Assembly: GCF_044891285.1 (NCBI RefSeq)
Contig: NZ_JAUIYO010000002.1
Coordinates: 62,001-126,000 of the forward strand
Length of the DNA stretch: 64,000 nucleotides
DNA from: Pseudobacillus lumedeiriae
GTDB lineage: Bacteria; Bacillota; Bacilli; Bacillales; Domibacillaceae
Direction of reading: 5' to 3'
In this document: positions 24,937 to 33,439 of the stretch, piece after piece
Numbering within the stretch: the stretch's first letter is position 1
Layout of the letters: every line of letters starts with the position of its first letter
Position numbers and translations under genes: made by a program
The notes under the pieces: generated by a model
What the model saw: only the letters and a program-made list of their open reading frames with translations
The model's database searches: none
What the model was told of the DNA's origin: nothing

Positions 24937-25103
24937 GCGGTGTTAATGACCATTGTTGATAGTGCCGCTTTGTTGATTGGAGTGGAAAACGCGGGACTCT
25001 TTCCGGTAAAGTGTGTTTACGGGAGACCCCGCAGGCGCGACAGCGGCGAGGAGGCTCCCGGACTGCCTGCAGCGGAAATCAACAGGGTGAGTTTAACGAA
25101 GCT
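24937..25103 (+). repeat. Dispersed repeat family 1, copy F (best-preserved long form)
   Basis: It is 167 bases from GGCGGTGTTAATGACCATTG, through TTGTTGATTGGAGTGGAAAACGC, a GC-rich centre with GGGAGACCCCGCAGGCGC and GGAGGCTCCCGGACTGCCTGC, to GCGGAAATCAACAGGGTGAG and TTTAACGAAGC. The centre itself can fold. An open frame crossing it is not a gene. Confidence 0.85.
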
Positions 25104-25209
25104 AAAAATAAAAAAAGTTTGTTGTTATGGTTTAATAAGCCGGGAGAGTGGGAATGATATAGTTAAGCATGATTAAGTGGAGATTCTCACTCACAACCCC
25201 CTTTTCTTT

Positions 25210-25238
25210 AGACCTGCCGGATGGCAGGTCTTTTTTTT
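25210..25238 (+). terminator. Rho-independent terminator between repeat copies F and G
   Basis: AGACCTGCC (25210-25218) pairs perfectly with GGCAGGTCT (25223-25231), then eight T in all. Confidence 0.92.
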
Positions 25239-25242
25239 GAGA

Positions 25243-25341
25243 GGCTAAGTTCCTGACTAGTGTTGGTTTTGCTCTTTTGTTGAGTGGAGCGATAGTGATG
25301 GACCGCCCCAGCGAAAATCAACAGGGGAGTTTGACAAATCC
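25243..25341 (+). repeat. Dispersed repeat family 1, copy G
   Basis: It runs from GGCTAAGTTCCTGACTAGTG, TTGTTGAGTGGAGCGATAG to AGCGAAAATCAACAGGGG and AGTTTGACAAATCC. With copy F and the terminator it fills most of the 556-base gap between the SDR and corA genes. The rest (25342-25480) is AT-rich with nothing else supported. Confidence 0.8.
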
Positions 25342-25489
25342 TTTTGAGAAGACATAAAAAGAAGAAGCATTCGGATACGCCTGTTTTTATGCTGAATCCA
25401 AGTGCTTTTTTATGTTCACTATGTTAAATTATTGTAGCATTGAAGGAATAAACAAACAGCGTTGAAAATGAAAAGCAGCGGGGAGACAG

Positions 25490-26461
25490 ATGATTAAAAT
25501 TTGTATGTTAAAAACGAATGGTGAGTTAGTGCTTGACGGTCAGCTGGAAGAAGTGAAGGCAAACGATACGGTATGGTACTGGGTTGATTTCTTTGATCCA
25601 GATAAGAAAGAAGCCAAGTTGTTAAGAGAGTTTTTTCATTTTCATCCTTTAGCGGTAGAGGACTGTCTAGATAATCAAAGCGGCCGGCCTAAGCTCGACT
25701 TTTATGAAAGCTACACTTTTTTTCTTGTTCATGCCCTTGACCATCAAACATTTGACGGAAAAGAAGCGGGGGTGTTTATGAACAGTGAAATGATAGTGAC
25801 CGTTCACCAGCAGCCTATAAAGGAAATCAATGACACGTGGGAAAGTTTAAGAATGGAAAATGAAAGAACTAGGCAAGGAACAGCTGCTATTTTACATAGG
25901 TTGATTGATCGGTTTGTCGATGAGTATTTTCCGCCCGTTTACCATATTGAAGATTCGTTAAATAGCATAGATGAGGAGTTGGACAGGAATCCGAGAAACG
26001 ATTTAATTGACCGCTTATTTGATATTCGTCATGATATGTCGAAGCTGAGACGAACAATTATTCCGATGAGAGACCTTCTGTATAGGCTGCTGAATTCAAC
26101 TCGGCTTGATTATATGAAGGATCGGCATATTTATTTTGGAGATATACACGATCACCTGATGAAATTAGTAGAAATGCTCGAATCATATCGTGAGTTTTCT
26201 TCTGATGTAAGGGATAGCTACTTATCCGTCAATTCAGATAAGATGAACAATATTATGATGACTTTGACGATTATTACAACCATTTTTATGCCTTTAACGT
26301 TTATCGCAGGAGTATATGGAATGAATTTTGAGCACATGCCGGAACTTTCCGTACCTTATGGCTATTTCATCGTTCTTACTGTAATGGCTGTGATCGCACT
26401 GGCCATGTTTTTTATGTTCGTGAAAATGGGCTGGCTGCAGCTTCGTAAAAAGAAGAAGTAA
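25490..26461 (+). CDS. corA: CorA-family Mg2+/divalent cation channel
   Basis: A 323-residue CorA. The long soluble N-terminal funnel is followed by two C-terminal helices. The pore signature Y-G277-M278-N279 ends helix 1 (FIAGVYGMNF), with the outside loop EHMPEL. The final residues are basic (LRKKKK). Pentamers admit Mg2+, or Co2+ and Ni2+, down the membrane potential and are gated by internal Mg2+. The family resembles B. subtilis YfjQ. GGGGAG lies 4 bases before the ATG. It seems monocistronic, with cheV about 100 bases further on. Confidence 0.92.
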   Translation: MIKICMLKTNGELVLDGQLEEVKANDTVWYWVDFFDPDKKEAKLLREFFHFHPLAVEDCLDNQSGRPKLDFYESYTFFLVHALDHQTFDGKEAGVFMNSEMIVTVHQQPIKEINDTWESLRMENERTRQGTAAILHRLIDRFVDEYFPPVYHIEDSLNSIDEELDRNPRNDLIDRLFDIRHDMSKLRRTIIPMRDLLYRLLNSTRLDYMKDRHIYFGDIHDHLMKLVEMLESYREFSSDVRDSYLSVNSDKMNNIMMTLTIITTIFMPLTFIAGVYGMNFEHMPELSVPYGYFIVLTVMAVIALAMFFMFVKMGWLQLRKKKK

Positions 26462-26567
26462 CTGTTTCATAAGCAGCCGCCGTTCGGTGTGCCGGCCTAA
26501 ATATTTTCTAAAAACAACCGACATTATTAGTGAGAGGGTAAATCAAAAGCATAAGGGGATAGTAACG

Positions 26568-27470
26568 ATGAGCAATGAAAACGGAATTTTGCTGGAAAGT
26601 GGAACGAATGAACTGGAAATTGTTGAGTTTGAGGTTTGTCATAATAAGTATGGAATTAATGTGATTAAAGTAAAAGAAATTATTCAGCCGGTGCCAGTCA
26701 CTTTTATTCCCCATGCTCATGAACACATTGAAGGGATCGTACAGCTGAGAGGAGAAGTACTGCCTGTTGTGAATATGGCTAAAGTACTTGGATTGCCGGG
26801 GGAAGGCATAGGAGAGACAGACAAGTATATTGTGACAGAATTTAACAAACAGAAAGTTGTATTCCACGTTCAAAACGTGACGAGGATTCATCGAATTTCC
26901 TGGAAAGACATTGAAAAGCCTTCTGATATGTATCAAGGAGGCAGCAGTCAAGTGATCGGTGTGATTAAAATGAACGGTGAAATGATTTTGCTGCTTGACT
27001 TCGAGAAAATCATGGTAGATATTAATCCGCAATCAGGTATCCATGTAGGGCAGGTTAAGCAGCTCGGTAAAAGAGAACGGTCTTCTAAGCGATTGATCGT
27101 TGCAGAAGATTCTCCGCTGTTACGAAAATTAATTAGCGATACGTTAGCTGAAGCGGGCTATGATGTTGTTGAGTTTTTTGAAAATGGAAAGCTGGCCTTG
27201 GATTATTTGGAAAATCAAGCGGCTGAGGTCGCCGCTGGGAGCGGAGCACAGCTATTGATTACGGATATTGAAATGCCGCAGATGGACGGACATCATCTAA
27301 CGAAACGGATCAAAGAACATCCAGAGCTGAATCAACTGCCCGTCATTATCTTTTCTTCACTCATTACCGAGGATTTGCGCCATAAGGGAGAGGGAGTAGG
27401 GGCAGACGCTCAGGTGAGCAAGCCAGAAATTGCTGAACTGATCAAGAAAATTGATCAGCTTGTGCTCTAG
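26568..27470 (+). CDS. cheV: Chemotaxis coupling protein CheV (CheW-REC fusion)
   Basis: A 300-residue protein from ATG at 26568 (MSNENGILLES), with AAGGGGAT upstream. Residues about 15-155 form a CheW-like adaptor (EIVEFEVCHNKYGINVIKVKEII, HIEGIVQLRGEVLPVVNM). Residues about 175-298 are a response-regulator receiver with acidic pocket (VAEDSPLL) and phospho-acceptor D233 (LLITDIEMPQMDG). CheV couples chemoreceptors to CheA and drives adaptation when phosphorylated. A perfect terminator follows, then ykyB on the other strand as in B. subtilis. Confidence 0.95.
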   Translation: MSNENGILLESGTNELEIVEFEVCHNKYGINVIKVKEIIQPVPVTFIPHAHEHIEGIVQLRGEVLPVVNMAKVLGLPGEGIGETDKYIVTEFNKQKVVFHVQNVTRIHRISWKDIEKPSDMYQGGSSQVIGVIKMNGEMILLLDFEKIMVDINPQSGIHVGQVKQLGKRERSSKRLIVAEDSPLLRKLISDTLAEAGYDVVEFFENGKLALDYLENQAAEVAAGSGAQLLITDIEMPQMDGHHLTKRIKEHPELNQLPVIIFSSLITEDLRHKGEGVGADAQVSKPEIAELIKKIDQLVL

Positions 27471-27481
27471 TCTTCCGATAT

Positions 27482-27519
27482 AAAAACCACCGGTTCACTT
27501 CATTGCCGGTGGTTTTTTA
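27482..27519. terminator. Terminator of cheV
   Basis: ACCACCGG (27486-27493) pairs with CCGGTGGT (27506-27513), flanked by A and T runs, so it may also act for the convergent ykyB. Confidence 0.9.
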
Positions 27520-27557
27520 TGATAGGTAAAGCCTATATCAAACAGTTTTAGACTGAT

Positions 27558-28019
27558 TTAATATGATTGGCCGAGGGGTTTAAAAACAGGTTTATTATAT
27601 GGCCTTTTACGATGGGCGGTTCGTTCATTTTTTTCTATAAAACCTGTATATAACTGCAGGATTTTTTTCGCTTCCGTCAAGTTCATATATGTCTTTGGAT
27701 TTCGCCGCTTTTCATCTAAACTGCCGAAATGGGGAAGTGTAGAAAAATCTTCTTTGCAAGGTGGAATGTGAAATGTATAATCACCGCATACAACGAGAAC
27801 ATCTGATTGCTGCTGGCTATTTTTAGGATTACTTGAAAAATGAAGGCCGACTTTTTTCGCACGTCCTTCATTAATCATTTTTAAAAGGGCTTTCTTCTTC
27901 AATAAATATAAGTATTTAGGATTGGTCGCTGTTTTAGCATGACGATTAACGGTAAAAATTGCTTTAGCGAGGTTCGGAATAGATGGAGAATGATCAGGAG
28001 ATTCTTTAAGAGTACTCAA
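27558..28019 (-). CDS. ykyB: YkyB-family protein of unknown function
   Basis: A 153-residue basic, soluble protein matching YkyB (LAKAIFTVNRHAKTATNPKYLYLLKKKALLKMI). No membrane segment or known catalytic motif is visible. In B. subtilis it sits between cheV and ykuC; here it is convergent with cheV and followed upstream by ykuE. The function is not established. Confidence 0.85.
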   Translation of the reverse strand: MSTLKESPDHSPSIPNLAKAIFTVNRHAKTATNPKYLYLLKKKALLKMINEGRAKKVGLHFSSNPKNSQQQSDVLVVCGDYTFHIPPCKEDFSTLPHFGSLDEKRRNPKTYMNLTEAKKILQLYTGFIEKNERTAHRKRPYNKPVFKPLGQSY

Positions 28020-28106
28020 TGTAAAGACTCCTTTCAGACTAATTTTAACTTATTATAACCTTTTTTCAGTGGAATGAAAAGCATTCCAATTATTATAATG
28101 GCATAT

Positions 28107-28982
28107 TTATCGTAAAGATTTCAATGTAAATACAGTAATTTCAGGAACAGACAAGAAGCGAAAAGGAAGCCTCGTTGTACCAAGCCCGCGATTAACGTAA
28201 AGAGTTAATGGTGTCTTCCCCTTTATTTCATACCGTCCTTCTTTATAAATTTCTGCGTAAGGAGGAGTGTAGAGTGCACCGTACCATGGCAGTTGAATTT
28301 GTCCGCCGTGGGAGTGTCCGCTCAACTGCAAATGTATACCGGCATCTGCCGCTTCTCCAGCTAAATCAGGTGCATGGGAAAGTAAGATAAGATATCTTCC
28401 GTCTTTTACATTTCTTTTTGTCTGGCTGAAGCTCGGCTGTCCAAGAGAGGCATCGTCTATACCTAGTAAATAAATGCTTTCGTTTAAATGATTGAGCTCG
28501 AAAGAATGGTTTCTTAACAGGTGAAATCCGCCTGCTTCCATGATCAGCTCGTAAAGATTTGTGCCATAGCCCCCGTGATCATGATTGCCATAAACAGCGA
28601 ACTTGCCAAAAGGCGCTTTTAATTTCTGTAAAACCGATATGGTTAAATTTGTCTCTGATGGTCCGTAATGATCAGGCCTATCCAGCAGATCGCCAGTGAA
28701 AAAAATGAAGTCTGGACGGAGTGAATTAATCTTTTCAACATGTTTGTTTAACTGTTCAAGTGTGTATTGAAAACCTAAGTGAGTATCACTGAACTGAACG
28801 ATTCGCTTGTTATGAAAAGCGTGTGGGATCAATTCATGGCTGATATCTAATTCACGTATTTGCAGACGCTTTGGCTCGATAAATCTGGAATACAAATACC
28901 CGCTGCCTGCCAGGCCGAAAAGAGAAAGGAAAAAGCGGAGGGATTGTTTTAAAAAGGAACGGCGGGAATATTTTTTCGCCAT
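28107..28982 (-). CDS. ykuE: Tat-exported metallophosphoesterase YkuE
   Basis: A 291-residue phosphoesterase with a twin-arginine signal (S6-R7-R8-S-F-L-K12) and hydrophobic stretch to about residue 30. The metal site shows FSDTHLG, GDLLDRPDH, YGNHDHGGYG, LSHAPD and SGHSHGGQ. In B. subtilis YkuE is a Tat substrate, exported by TatAyCy to the cell wall, and binds metals such as Mn or Zn. Its physiological substrate is unsettled. It is on the minus strand, the same as ykyB, with an 87-base gap. Confidence 0.93.
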   Translation of the reverse strand: MAKKYSRRSFLKQSLRFFLSLFGLAGSGYLYSRFIEPKRLQIRELDISHELIPHAFHNKRIVQFSDTHLGFQYTLEQLNKHVEKINSLRPDFIFFTGDLLDRPDHYGPSETNLTISVLQKLKAPFGKFAVYGNHDHGGYGTNLYELIMEAGGFHLLRNHSFELNHLNESIYLLGIDDASLGQPSFSQTKRNVKDGRYLILLSHAPDLAGEAADAGIHLQLSGHSHGGQIQLPWYGALYTPPYAEIYKEGRYEIKGKTPLTLYVNRGLGTTRLPFRFLSVPEITVFTLKSLR

Positions 28983-29213
28983 ATCAAATCACTCTTTCAA
29001 AAAATAAAATAAGATATCAGGCTGCGTCCCCGACAGACTGTTTTTTCAATCAGCCCGAGGCGGTATAAAGTGGATTTTGTCTACAATTTGTCAGACATAT
29101 CTTTAATAGTAACGGAAAAGCGGGTATTATTAAATGATTTTGCCTCGCCCTGCGTGCATAAAATTGAAGGCGATACGCACACTAAATTCAAAGAAAGAAG
29201 AAGGAGTGGTCAA

Positions 29214-29447
29214 GTGGGAGGTTATTTTTCCATTTTCATTATTGCTGTTATTGCGATTGTTATAATTTCGCTTATCTATACAATAAAAGTAGTAAAGCAG
29301 CAGTCAGTAGCAAAGGCAGGAATAGATGAACCGATTCCTAAACATATCCAGTCTAATCCATATGTAAAGAATCCAATTTTTTGGGCCTACATTATCGGTT
29401 TCGGTTTCCTTTTACTATTTATTTTTTATTTAGCTGGCAGGTGGTAG
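29214..29447 (+). CDS. Small two-helix membrane protein, unknown
   Basis: A 77-residue protein from GTG at 29214, 4 bases after GAAGGAGTGG. A longer frame to 29070 is unlikely, since the added residues do not look like protein and lack a ribosome site. Helix 1 is YFSIFIIAVIAIVIISLIYTI and helix 2 is FWAYIIGFGFLLLFIFYLA, joined by a polar loop with QSNPYVKNP. I do not recognise the family. A bidirectional terminator follows. Confidence 0.7.
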   Translation: MGGYFSIFIIAVIAIVIISLIYTIKVVKQQSVAKAGIDEPIPKHIQSNPYVKNPIFWAYIIGFGFLLLFIFYLAGRW

Positions 29448-29459
29448 GTGACAGCAGAT

Positions 29460-29499
29460 AAAAAGGATGGCGCAAAAGATTTTCTGCCATCCTTTTTTT
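29460..29499. terminator. Bidirectional terminator
   Basis: AAAAAGGATGGC (29460-29471) pairs with GCCATCCTTTTT (29486-29497), T-rich on both sides. It serves the small membrane protein and the convergent glutaredoxin gene. Confidence 0.88.
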
Positions 29500-29504
29500 G
29501 TTGA

Positions 29505-29747
29505 TTAGTATCCATGTTTTTCTAATAGAAAAGTCAACTTATCAAGGTCAAATCCCGTGACGGCTTCATTGTGAACGATTACGACAGGAGTAGATGAAGC
29601 ATGCCATACATTTTTCCAGTCATTTCTTGCTGATTCATCTGTTAAGATGTTTTTTTCCTCGTAATTAATTCCACGGTCATTAAAAAATAATTTTACAATC
29701 TGGCATGGGGGGCAATCGGGCTGGGTATATAAAATAATGGACTTCAT
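29505..29747 (-). CDS. Glutaredoxin-family thiol protein
   Basis: An 80-residue thioredoxin-fold protein. The redox site is C12-P-P-C15 (QPDCPPCQIVK) and the cis-Pro loop is SSTPVVIV, with the GFD segment after it. It resembles NrdH/glutaredoxin-like proteins that reduce disulfides in the cytoplasm. The partner is unknown and no ribonucleotide reductase is adjacent. It stands alone on the minus strand. Confidence 0.88.
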   Translation of the reverse strand: MKSIILYTQPDCPPCQIVKLFFNDRGINYEEKNILTDESARNDWKNVWHASSTPVVIVHNEAVTGFDLDKLTFLLEKHGY

Positions 29748-29918
29748 TCAGTTTCTCCTTTGTTTTTCTTGAATATAATAATAAAAATAAAATGGTTGGA
29801 TATGAAATCGATGTGTGGTATATTTCTTTTGCCTATTTATTTTATAACAAACAGATACGGGACAGTCAAAAATCAAAATAAATATTGGATAGCAATATGA
29901 AAGGGGCCGATTAGTTTT

Positions 29919-30170
29919 ATGTCACAATTAATAGGTATTATCCAACGATTAAAATCATTACAAGAAGGCGGGGAAACAGGAGAAGTCCAACAGCGCTTGT
30001 TTGAAGTGAACGGCAAGACTTTATGTCAGGTGAAGTTTTTCCCGGGAAAAGATACATTTGAGTTAGAGGTATACGATAAAGATGGAAAGGCCAGCAAGTA
30101 CCCTTTTGATGATATTGATATGACAGCCATTGAAATTTTCGAGCTTCTACAGGAAGAGAAGCAAAAGTAA
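29919..30170 (+). CDS. ykuJ: YkuJ-family protein (DUF1797)
   Basis: An 83-residue soluble protein matching YkuJ (MSQLIGIIQRLKSLQEGG, VKFFPGKDTFELEVYDKDG, YPFDDIDMTAIEIFELL). The fold is alpha-beta; the function is unknown. AAAGGGG lies upstream of the ATG. A GC-rich hairpin (CCCTGCTT/AAGCGGGG, about 30184-30207) follows. The position before darB mirrors B. subtilis, though ykuK and ykzF are missing between them. Confidence 0.9.
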   Translation: MSQLIGIIQRLKSLQEGGETGEVQQRLFEVNGKTLCQVKFFPGKDTFELEVYDKDGKASKYPFDDIDMTAIEIFELLQEEKQK

Positions 30171-30340
30171 TACATTCTTTCGGCCCTGCTTAAAAGGAAA
30201 AGCGGGGTTTTTGGACGATCATGGAAATATTAGAGAAAAGTTTGCTATAATTAAAGAAGCACCTTAGACAAATGGGGAGTGCGGGAAGTCGTATTCATAA
30301 AAAGAAAGCGCTTAGAAAAGTGTAAAGGGGTAGTAGTCAG

Positions 30341-30781
30341 ATGATTTCTTTTGAGAGTAAAGACGTACTTCAGACGAACATAATGGATTATGTTATTCCT
30401 GCTGAGAAAGTCGCCCACGTACAGCCTGGAAATAATTTAGAGCACGCTTTGTTAGTTCTAACGAAAAGCGGTTATACAGCTATTCCTGTTTTGGATGCTA
30501 AATACAGGCTTCAAGGATTAATTAGCTCGCCAAGAATCACGGAGGCAATTCTCGGACTGGAAAGGATCGAGTTTGAAAAACTGGAACACATGAAAGTGGA
30601 AGAAGTCATGGCGACTGATAAGCCGTGGCTTACTGTTCATGACCACTTTCGAAAAGCGCTTGGGCTATTAATCAATCATCCTTTTTTATGTGTGACGGAT
30701 GAAGAGGGAGTGTTTCAGGGGATACTAACGAGAAGAGTCATTCTTAAGCATCTGAATTATCATGTGGATCAGCTTAAGTAA
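30341..30781 (+). CDS. darB: c-di-AMP-binding CBS protein DarB (YkuL)
   Basis: A 146-residue protein made of two CBS motifs (about 12-70 and 82-140). The core HVQPGNNLEHALLVLTKSGYTAIPVLDAKYRLQGLI and GLERIEFEKLEHM is nearly that of B. subtilis YkuL/DarB. There, apo-DarB binds and stimulates the (p)ppGpp synthetase Rel and pyruvate carboxylase, and c-di-AMP releases it. Both pycA and the c-di-AMP-responsive ktrC also lie in this window. AAAGGGG precedes the ATG. A complex hairpin with a T-run separates it from the MFS gene. Confidence 0.93.
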   Translation: MISFESKDVLQTNIMDYVIPAEKVAHVQPGNNLEHALLVLTKSGYTAIPVLDAKYRLQGLISSPRITEAILGLERIEFEKLEHMKVEEVMATDKPWLTVHDHFRKALGLLINHPFLCVTDEEGVFQGILTRRVILKHLNYHVDQLK

Positions 30782-30800
30782 ATCACAACTTTAATTCTGG

Positions 30801-30879
30801 CCGGATTCCCTTTTATGAAGAGAGTGAATTGAAAAGGCGAAAGCTTTTTTGATCACTCTTAAAGGGACCGGTTTTTTTT
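30801..30879 (+). terminator. Elaborate hairpin between darB and the DHA2 exporter
   Basis: CCGG (30801-30804) with CCGG (30868-30871), CCCTTT (30808) with AAAGGG (30861) and AGAGTGA (30821) with TCACTCT (30853) stack into one long arm. A GAAA tetraloop hairpin sits at the tip (30832-30846), and eight T follow. It ends the darB transcript, and could also control read-through into the exporter 30 bases downstream. Confidence 0.75.
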
Positions 30880-30909
30880 GTTTGTAGTCTGTAAGGAGGG
30901 CAGAATAAA

Positions 30910-32400
30910 ATGGACAAGGCATTTAGTAAAAACAGAAAATTAACGAAGCGTCCGTTCGTATTGGCAGCCGTCATACTCGCCATGTTTATGGGAGCGATTG
31001 AAGCGACGATTGTTTCTACTGCTATGCCGGCAATCGTAGCTGATTTGGGAGGTTTTACTCTTTACAGCTGGGTATTCTCTTCTTATTTGTTAATGAATGC
31101 AGCTACTGTCCTGATTTATGGGAAGCTCTCCGATATTTTTGGACGTAAGCCTGTATTAATCATCGGCATTTTGATTTTTCTAGTTGGTTCTTTTCTCTGC
31201 GGTTTGGCTAATTCAATGGAACAGCTTATTTTCTTTCGCTTGCTTCAAGGCTTAGGGGCAGGGGCTGTGATGCCAATTGCCACTACGATTGTTGGAGATA
31301 TTTATACGAAAGAAGAACGGGCTAAAGTGCAGGGATACCTATCCAGTGTTTGGGGAATTTCAGCGGTGACAGGTCCAGCGCTTGGCGGCCTTCTAGTGGA
31401 ATACGTGAGCTGGCGTTTTGTTTTTTGGATTAATCTCCCTTTAGGTGTGCTTGCTATCAGCGGGTTATTTATGTTTTTACACGAAAATATTGAAAAGAAA
31501 AAGCCCGAAATTGATTATGCCGGCACGTTTGTATTTTTACTTTCTATTTCAAGCCTGATGTTTTTATTAGTAGAGGGCGGTTTTCGCTTTCCGTGGTTAT
31601 CTGGACAAAGTGTGGGTTTACTTGCTGTTTCTGCAGCTGCCTTTATCGTGTTTATCCGGATCGAAAGGCGGGCTGTTTCTCCGATGATGCCGTTTAATCT
31701 TTGGCGGGTGCGCTCGATCTTAATTGCCAATATTGTTTCTTTCACGACTGGTGTCATGTTAATTGGCATCTCCAGCTTCCTTCCTACTTATGTACAAGGA
31801 GTCATGGGACAAAGTGCTACGGTAGCTGGATTTACATTAACGGCGATGTCGATCGGCTGGCCGATTGCTTCTACGCTTTCAGGGAAAATGCTGTTATCGA
31901 TCGGTTATCGAAAAACAACCATTATCGGCGGTTTGTCGCTTATTTTTGGCAGTTTGCTGTTTGTTTTTATGAATGCTGAAAGTGGTCCATGGTGGGCAGC
32001 AGCGTCCTCTTTCTTTGTAGGAGTTGGCATGGGGCTTACATCGACAGCTTTTATTGTTTCTATTCAAAATTCAGTGGAATGGGACCAGCGCGGTGCGGCC
32101 ACAGCAGCGAACATGTTTATGAGGAATTTAGGAAATACTGTGGGTGCAGCGCTGCTCGGGGGTGTTTTGAATAGCCGTCTGCAGTCATTCTTGAACAACC
32201 AGCCTGATGAAAGCATGCGTTCTTTATCGATTGATTCTATCAATCAGCTGCTCGGGAAAAAAAGCGAGGTACTTTCCGCCAGTGTGTTCCGTGTTCTGCA
32301 GGAAGGATTATCTTATTCACTGCATGCTATTTATGTCGTTGTGTTCATTTTTGCCGTATTTTCATTTCTCTTTTTATTGTTGTTAAAGAAAGGTGAGTGA
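30910..32400 (+). CDS. DHA2-type 14-helix MFS multidrug exporter
   Basis: A 496-residue MFS transporter with 14 predicted helices. EATIVSTAMPAIVADL in helix 1, KLSDIFGRKPV (motif A) and WGISAVTGPALGGLLVEYVSWRFVFWINLPLG (motif C and following) are hallmark DHA2/EmrB features. The group exports drugs or toxic metabolites by proton antiport. AAGGAGG precedes the ATG. The stop codon is 26 bases from the ccpC start, so co-transcription with ccpC is likely. In B. subtilis ykuL is followed directly by ccpC, so this exporter is an insertion. The substrate is unknown. Confidence 0.88.
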   Translation: MDKAFSKNRKLTKRPFVLAAVILAMFMGAIEATIVSTAMPAIVADLGGFTLYSWVFSSYLLMNAATVLIYGKLSDIFGRKPVLIIGILIFLVGSFLCGLANSMEQLIFFRLLQGLGAGAVMPIATTIVGDIYTKEERAKVQGYLSSVWGISAVTGPALGGLLVEYVSWRFVFWINLPLGVLAISGLFMFLHENIEKKKPEIDYAGTFVFLLSISSLMFLLVEGGFRFPWLSGQSVGLLAVSAAAFIVFIRIERRAVSPMMPFNLWRVRSILIANIVSFTTGVMLIGISSFLPTYVQGVMGQSATVAGFTLTAMSIGWPIASTLSGKMLLSIGYRKTTIIGGLSLIFGSLLFVFMNAESGPWWAAASSFFVGVGMGLTSTAFIVSIQNSVEWDQRGAATAANMFMRNLGNTVGAALLGGVLNSRLQSFLNNQPDESMRSLSIDSINQLLGKKSEVLSASVFRVLQEGLSYSLHAIYVVVFIFAVFSFLFLLLLKKGE

Positions 32401-32426
32401 GCCACTTACGGTTTGGGGGGAGTAAA

Positions 32427-33296
32427 GTGTTGTTTTCGGAGTTCCGAGTATTGAAGATTCTAGCAGAAGAGATGAATATGAGAAAAGCAGCGCAGCGATT
32501 GTTTGTTTCGCAGCCTGCTTTGTCCCAGCGTTTGCAAACAATAGAGAAAAATTGGGGAACCAAAATATTTAACCGTTCTACGAAAGGTTTGTCTTTAACG
32601 CCTTCCGGAGAAATTATCATTCAATTTGCTGGCGAGGTAGTAGAAAAAAGAGAAAAGGTGCTCGAGAGTATTCAAGCACTTGAATCGGAGGTACACGGTA
32701 CGCTTAAAATTGCTTGTGCTTCCATTGTAGGCCAAAATTGGCTGCCTCAAGTATTAAAGCGATTTGTTAAAAAGTATCCCCATGCTAAAATTTCATTAAT
32801 GACCGGCTGGAGCAGTGAAATTTCAAAAGCTCTTTATGAAGGAGAAGTACATATCGGTATTATTCGCGGGACCCCGGAATGGAAAGGGAGAAAGATTCAC
32901 CTTTTCGAGGATCATTTGTATTTAGTAGACAAGGAGATCCAGCATGTGGAGGAAGTCCTAACGACGGATAAACCGTTTATTCAATTTAAAAGTGATTCCA
33001 ATTATTATCAAGAGATACAAGAATGGTGGCACCGCCAGTTTCAAATGGCACCTAAGCAATCTATTATTGTTGATCAGATAGAAACATGCAAACAGATGGC
33101 TTTCAATGGCATAGGCTATGCTATTTTGCCGGCAATCACACTTGATGAAGCAGAAGAGGATGTATATAAACTGCTTTTGCTGGATGAGGACCAGCGACCT
33201 CTCAGCCGGGACACGTGGCTGCTTGGATACGAGTCTGCATTTGAGCTCAAGCAAGTTCAGGCATTTATTGAAGTAGTAGAAGAGTTTAAGGATTAG
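32427..33296 (+). CDS. ccpC: LysR-type catabolite control protein CcpC
   Basis: A 289-residue LysR regulator. GTG at 32427 follows GGGGGGAG. The winged helix (ILAEEMNMRKAAQRLFVSQPALSQRLQTIEKNWGTKIF) and effector domain (LKIACASIVGQNWLPQVLKRF, ISLMTGWSSEIS, HIGIIRGTPEWKGR, VDQIETCKQMAFNGIGYAILP) follow B. subtilis CcpC closely. CcpC represses citZ and citB (citrate synthase, aconitase), with citrate as the signal. Repeat copy H begins at its last base. It probably shares a transcript with the upstream exporter, an arrangement that is unusual for ccpC. Confidence 0.93.
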   Translation: MLFSEFRVLKILAEEMNMRKAAQRLFVSQPALSQRLQTIEKNWGTKIFNRSTKGLSLTPSGEIIIQFAGEVVEKREKVLESIQALESEVHGTLKIACASIVGQNWLPQVLKRFVKKYPHAKISLMTGWSSEISKALYEGEVHIGIIRGTPEWKGRKIHLFEDHLYLVDKEIQHVEEVLTTDKPFIQFKSDSNYYQEIQEWWHRQFQMAPKQSIIVDQIETCKQMAFNGIGYAILPAITLDEAEEDVYKLLLLDEDQRPLSRDTWLLGYESAFELKQVQAFIEVVEEFKD

Positions 33297-33439
33297 GCTA
33301 TGTGAATGATTAATGTTGTTTTACTCTTTTGTTGATACGAGGAAGACACAAGACTCCTGTGCAAAAGACGTGTCCACGTAAGACCCCGCAGCAGCGATGG
33401 GGGTTCCGGACGTAATCAACAGAGAAGCTTAACAAAGCC
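33296..33439 (+). repeat. Dispersed repeat family 1, copy H (long)
   Basis: It runs from GGCTATGTGAATGATTAATG through TTTTGTTGATACGAGGAAGAC, CAAGACTCCTGTGC and AAGACCCCGCAGCAGCG to GACGTAATCAACAGAGAAG and CTTAACAAAGCC. It abuts the ccpC stop codon. Confidence 0.85.

Noticed and set aside
24940..25176. 78-codon frame after the SDR gene
   Set aside because: It is read through repeat copy F and its flank.
29070..29213. N-terminal extension of the small membrane protein
   Set aside because: No ribosome site; the GTG at 29214 has an excellent one.
30300..30320. AAGCGCTT cre-like site upstream of darB, also near 33605
   Set aside because: It lacks the TG...CA ends of the CcpA consensus at several positions.
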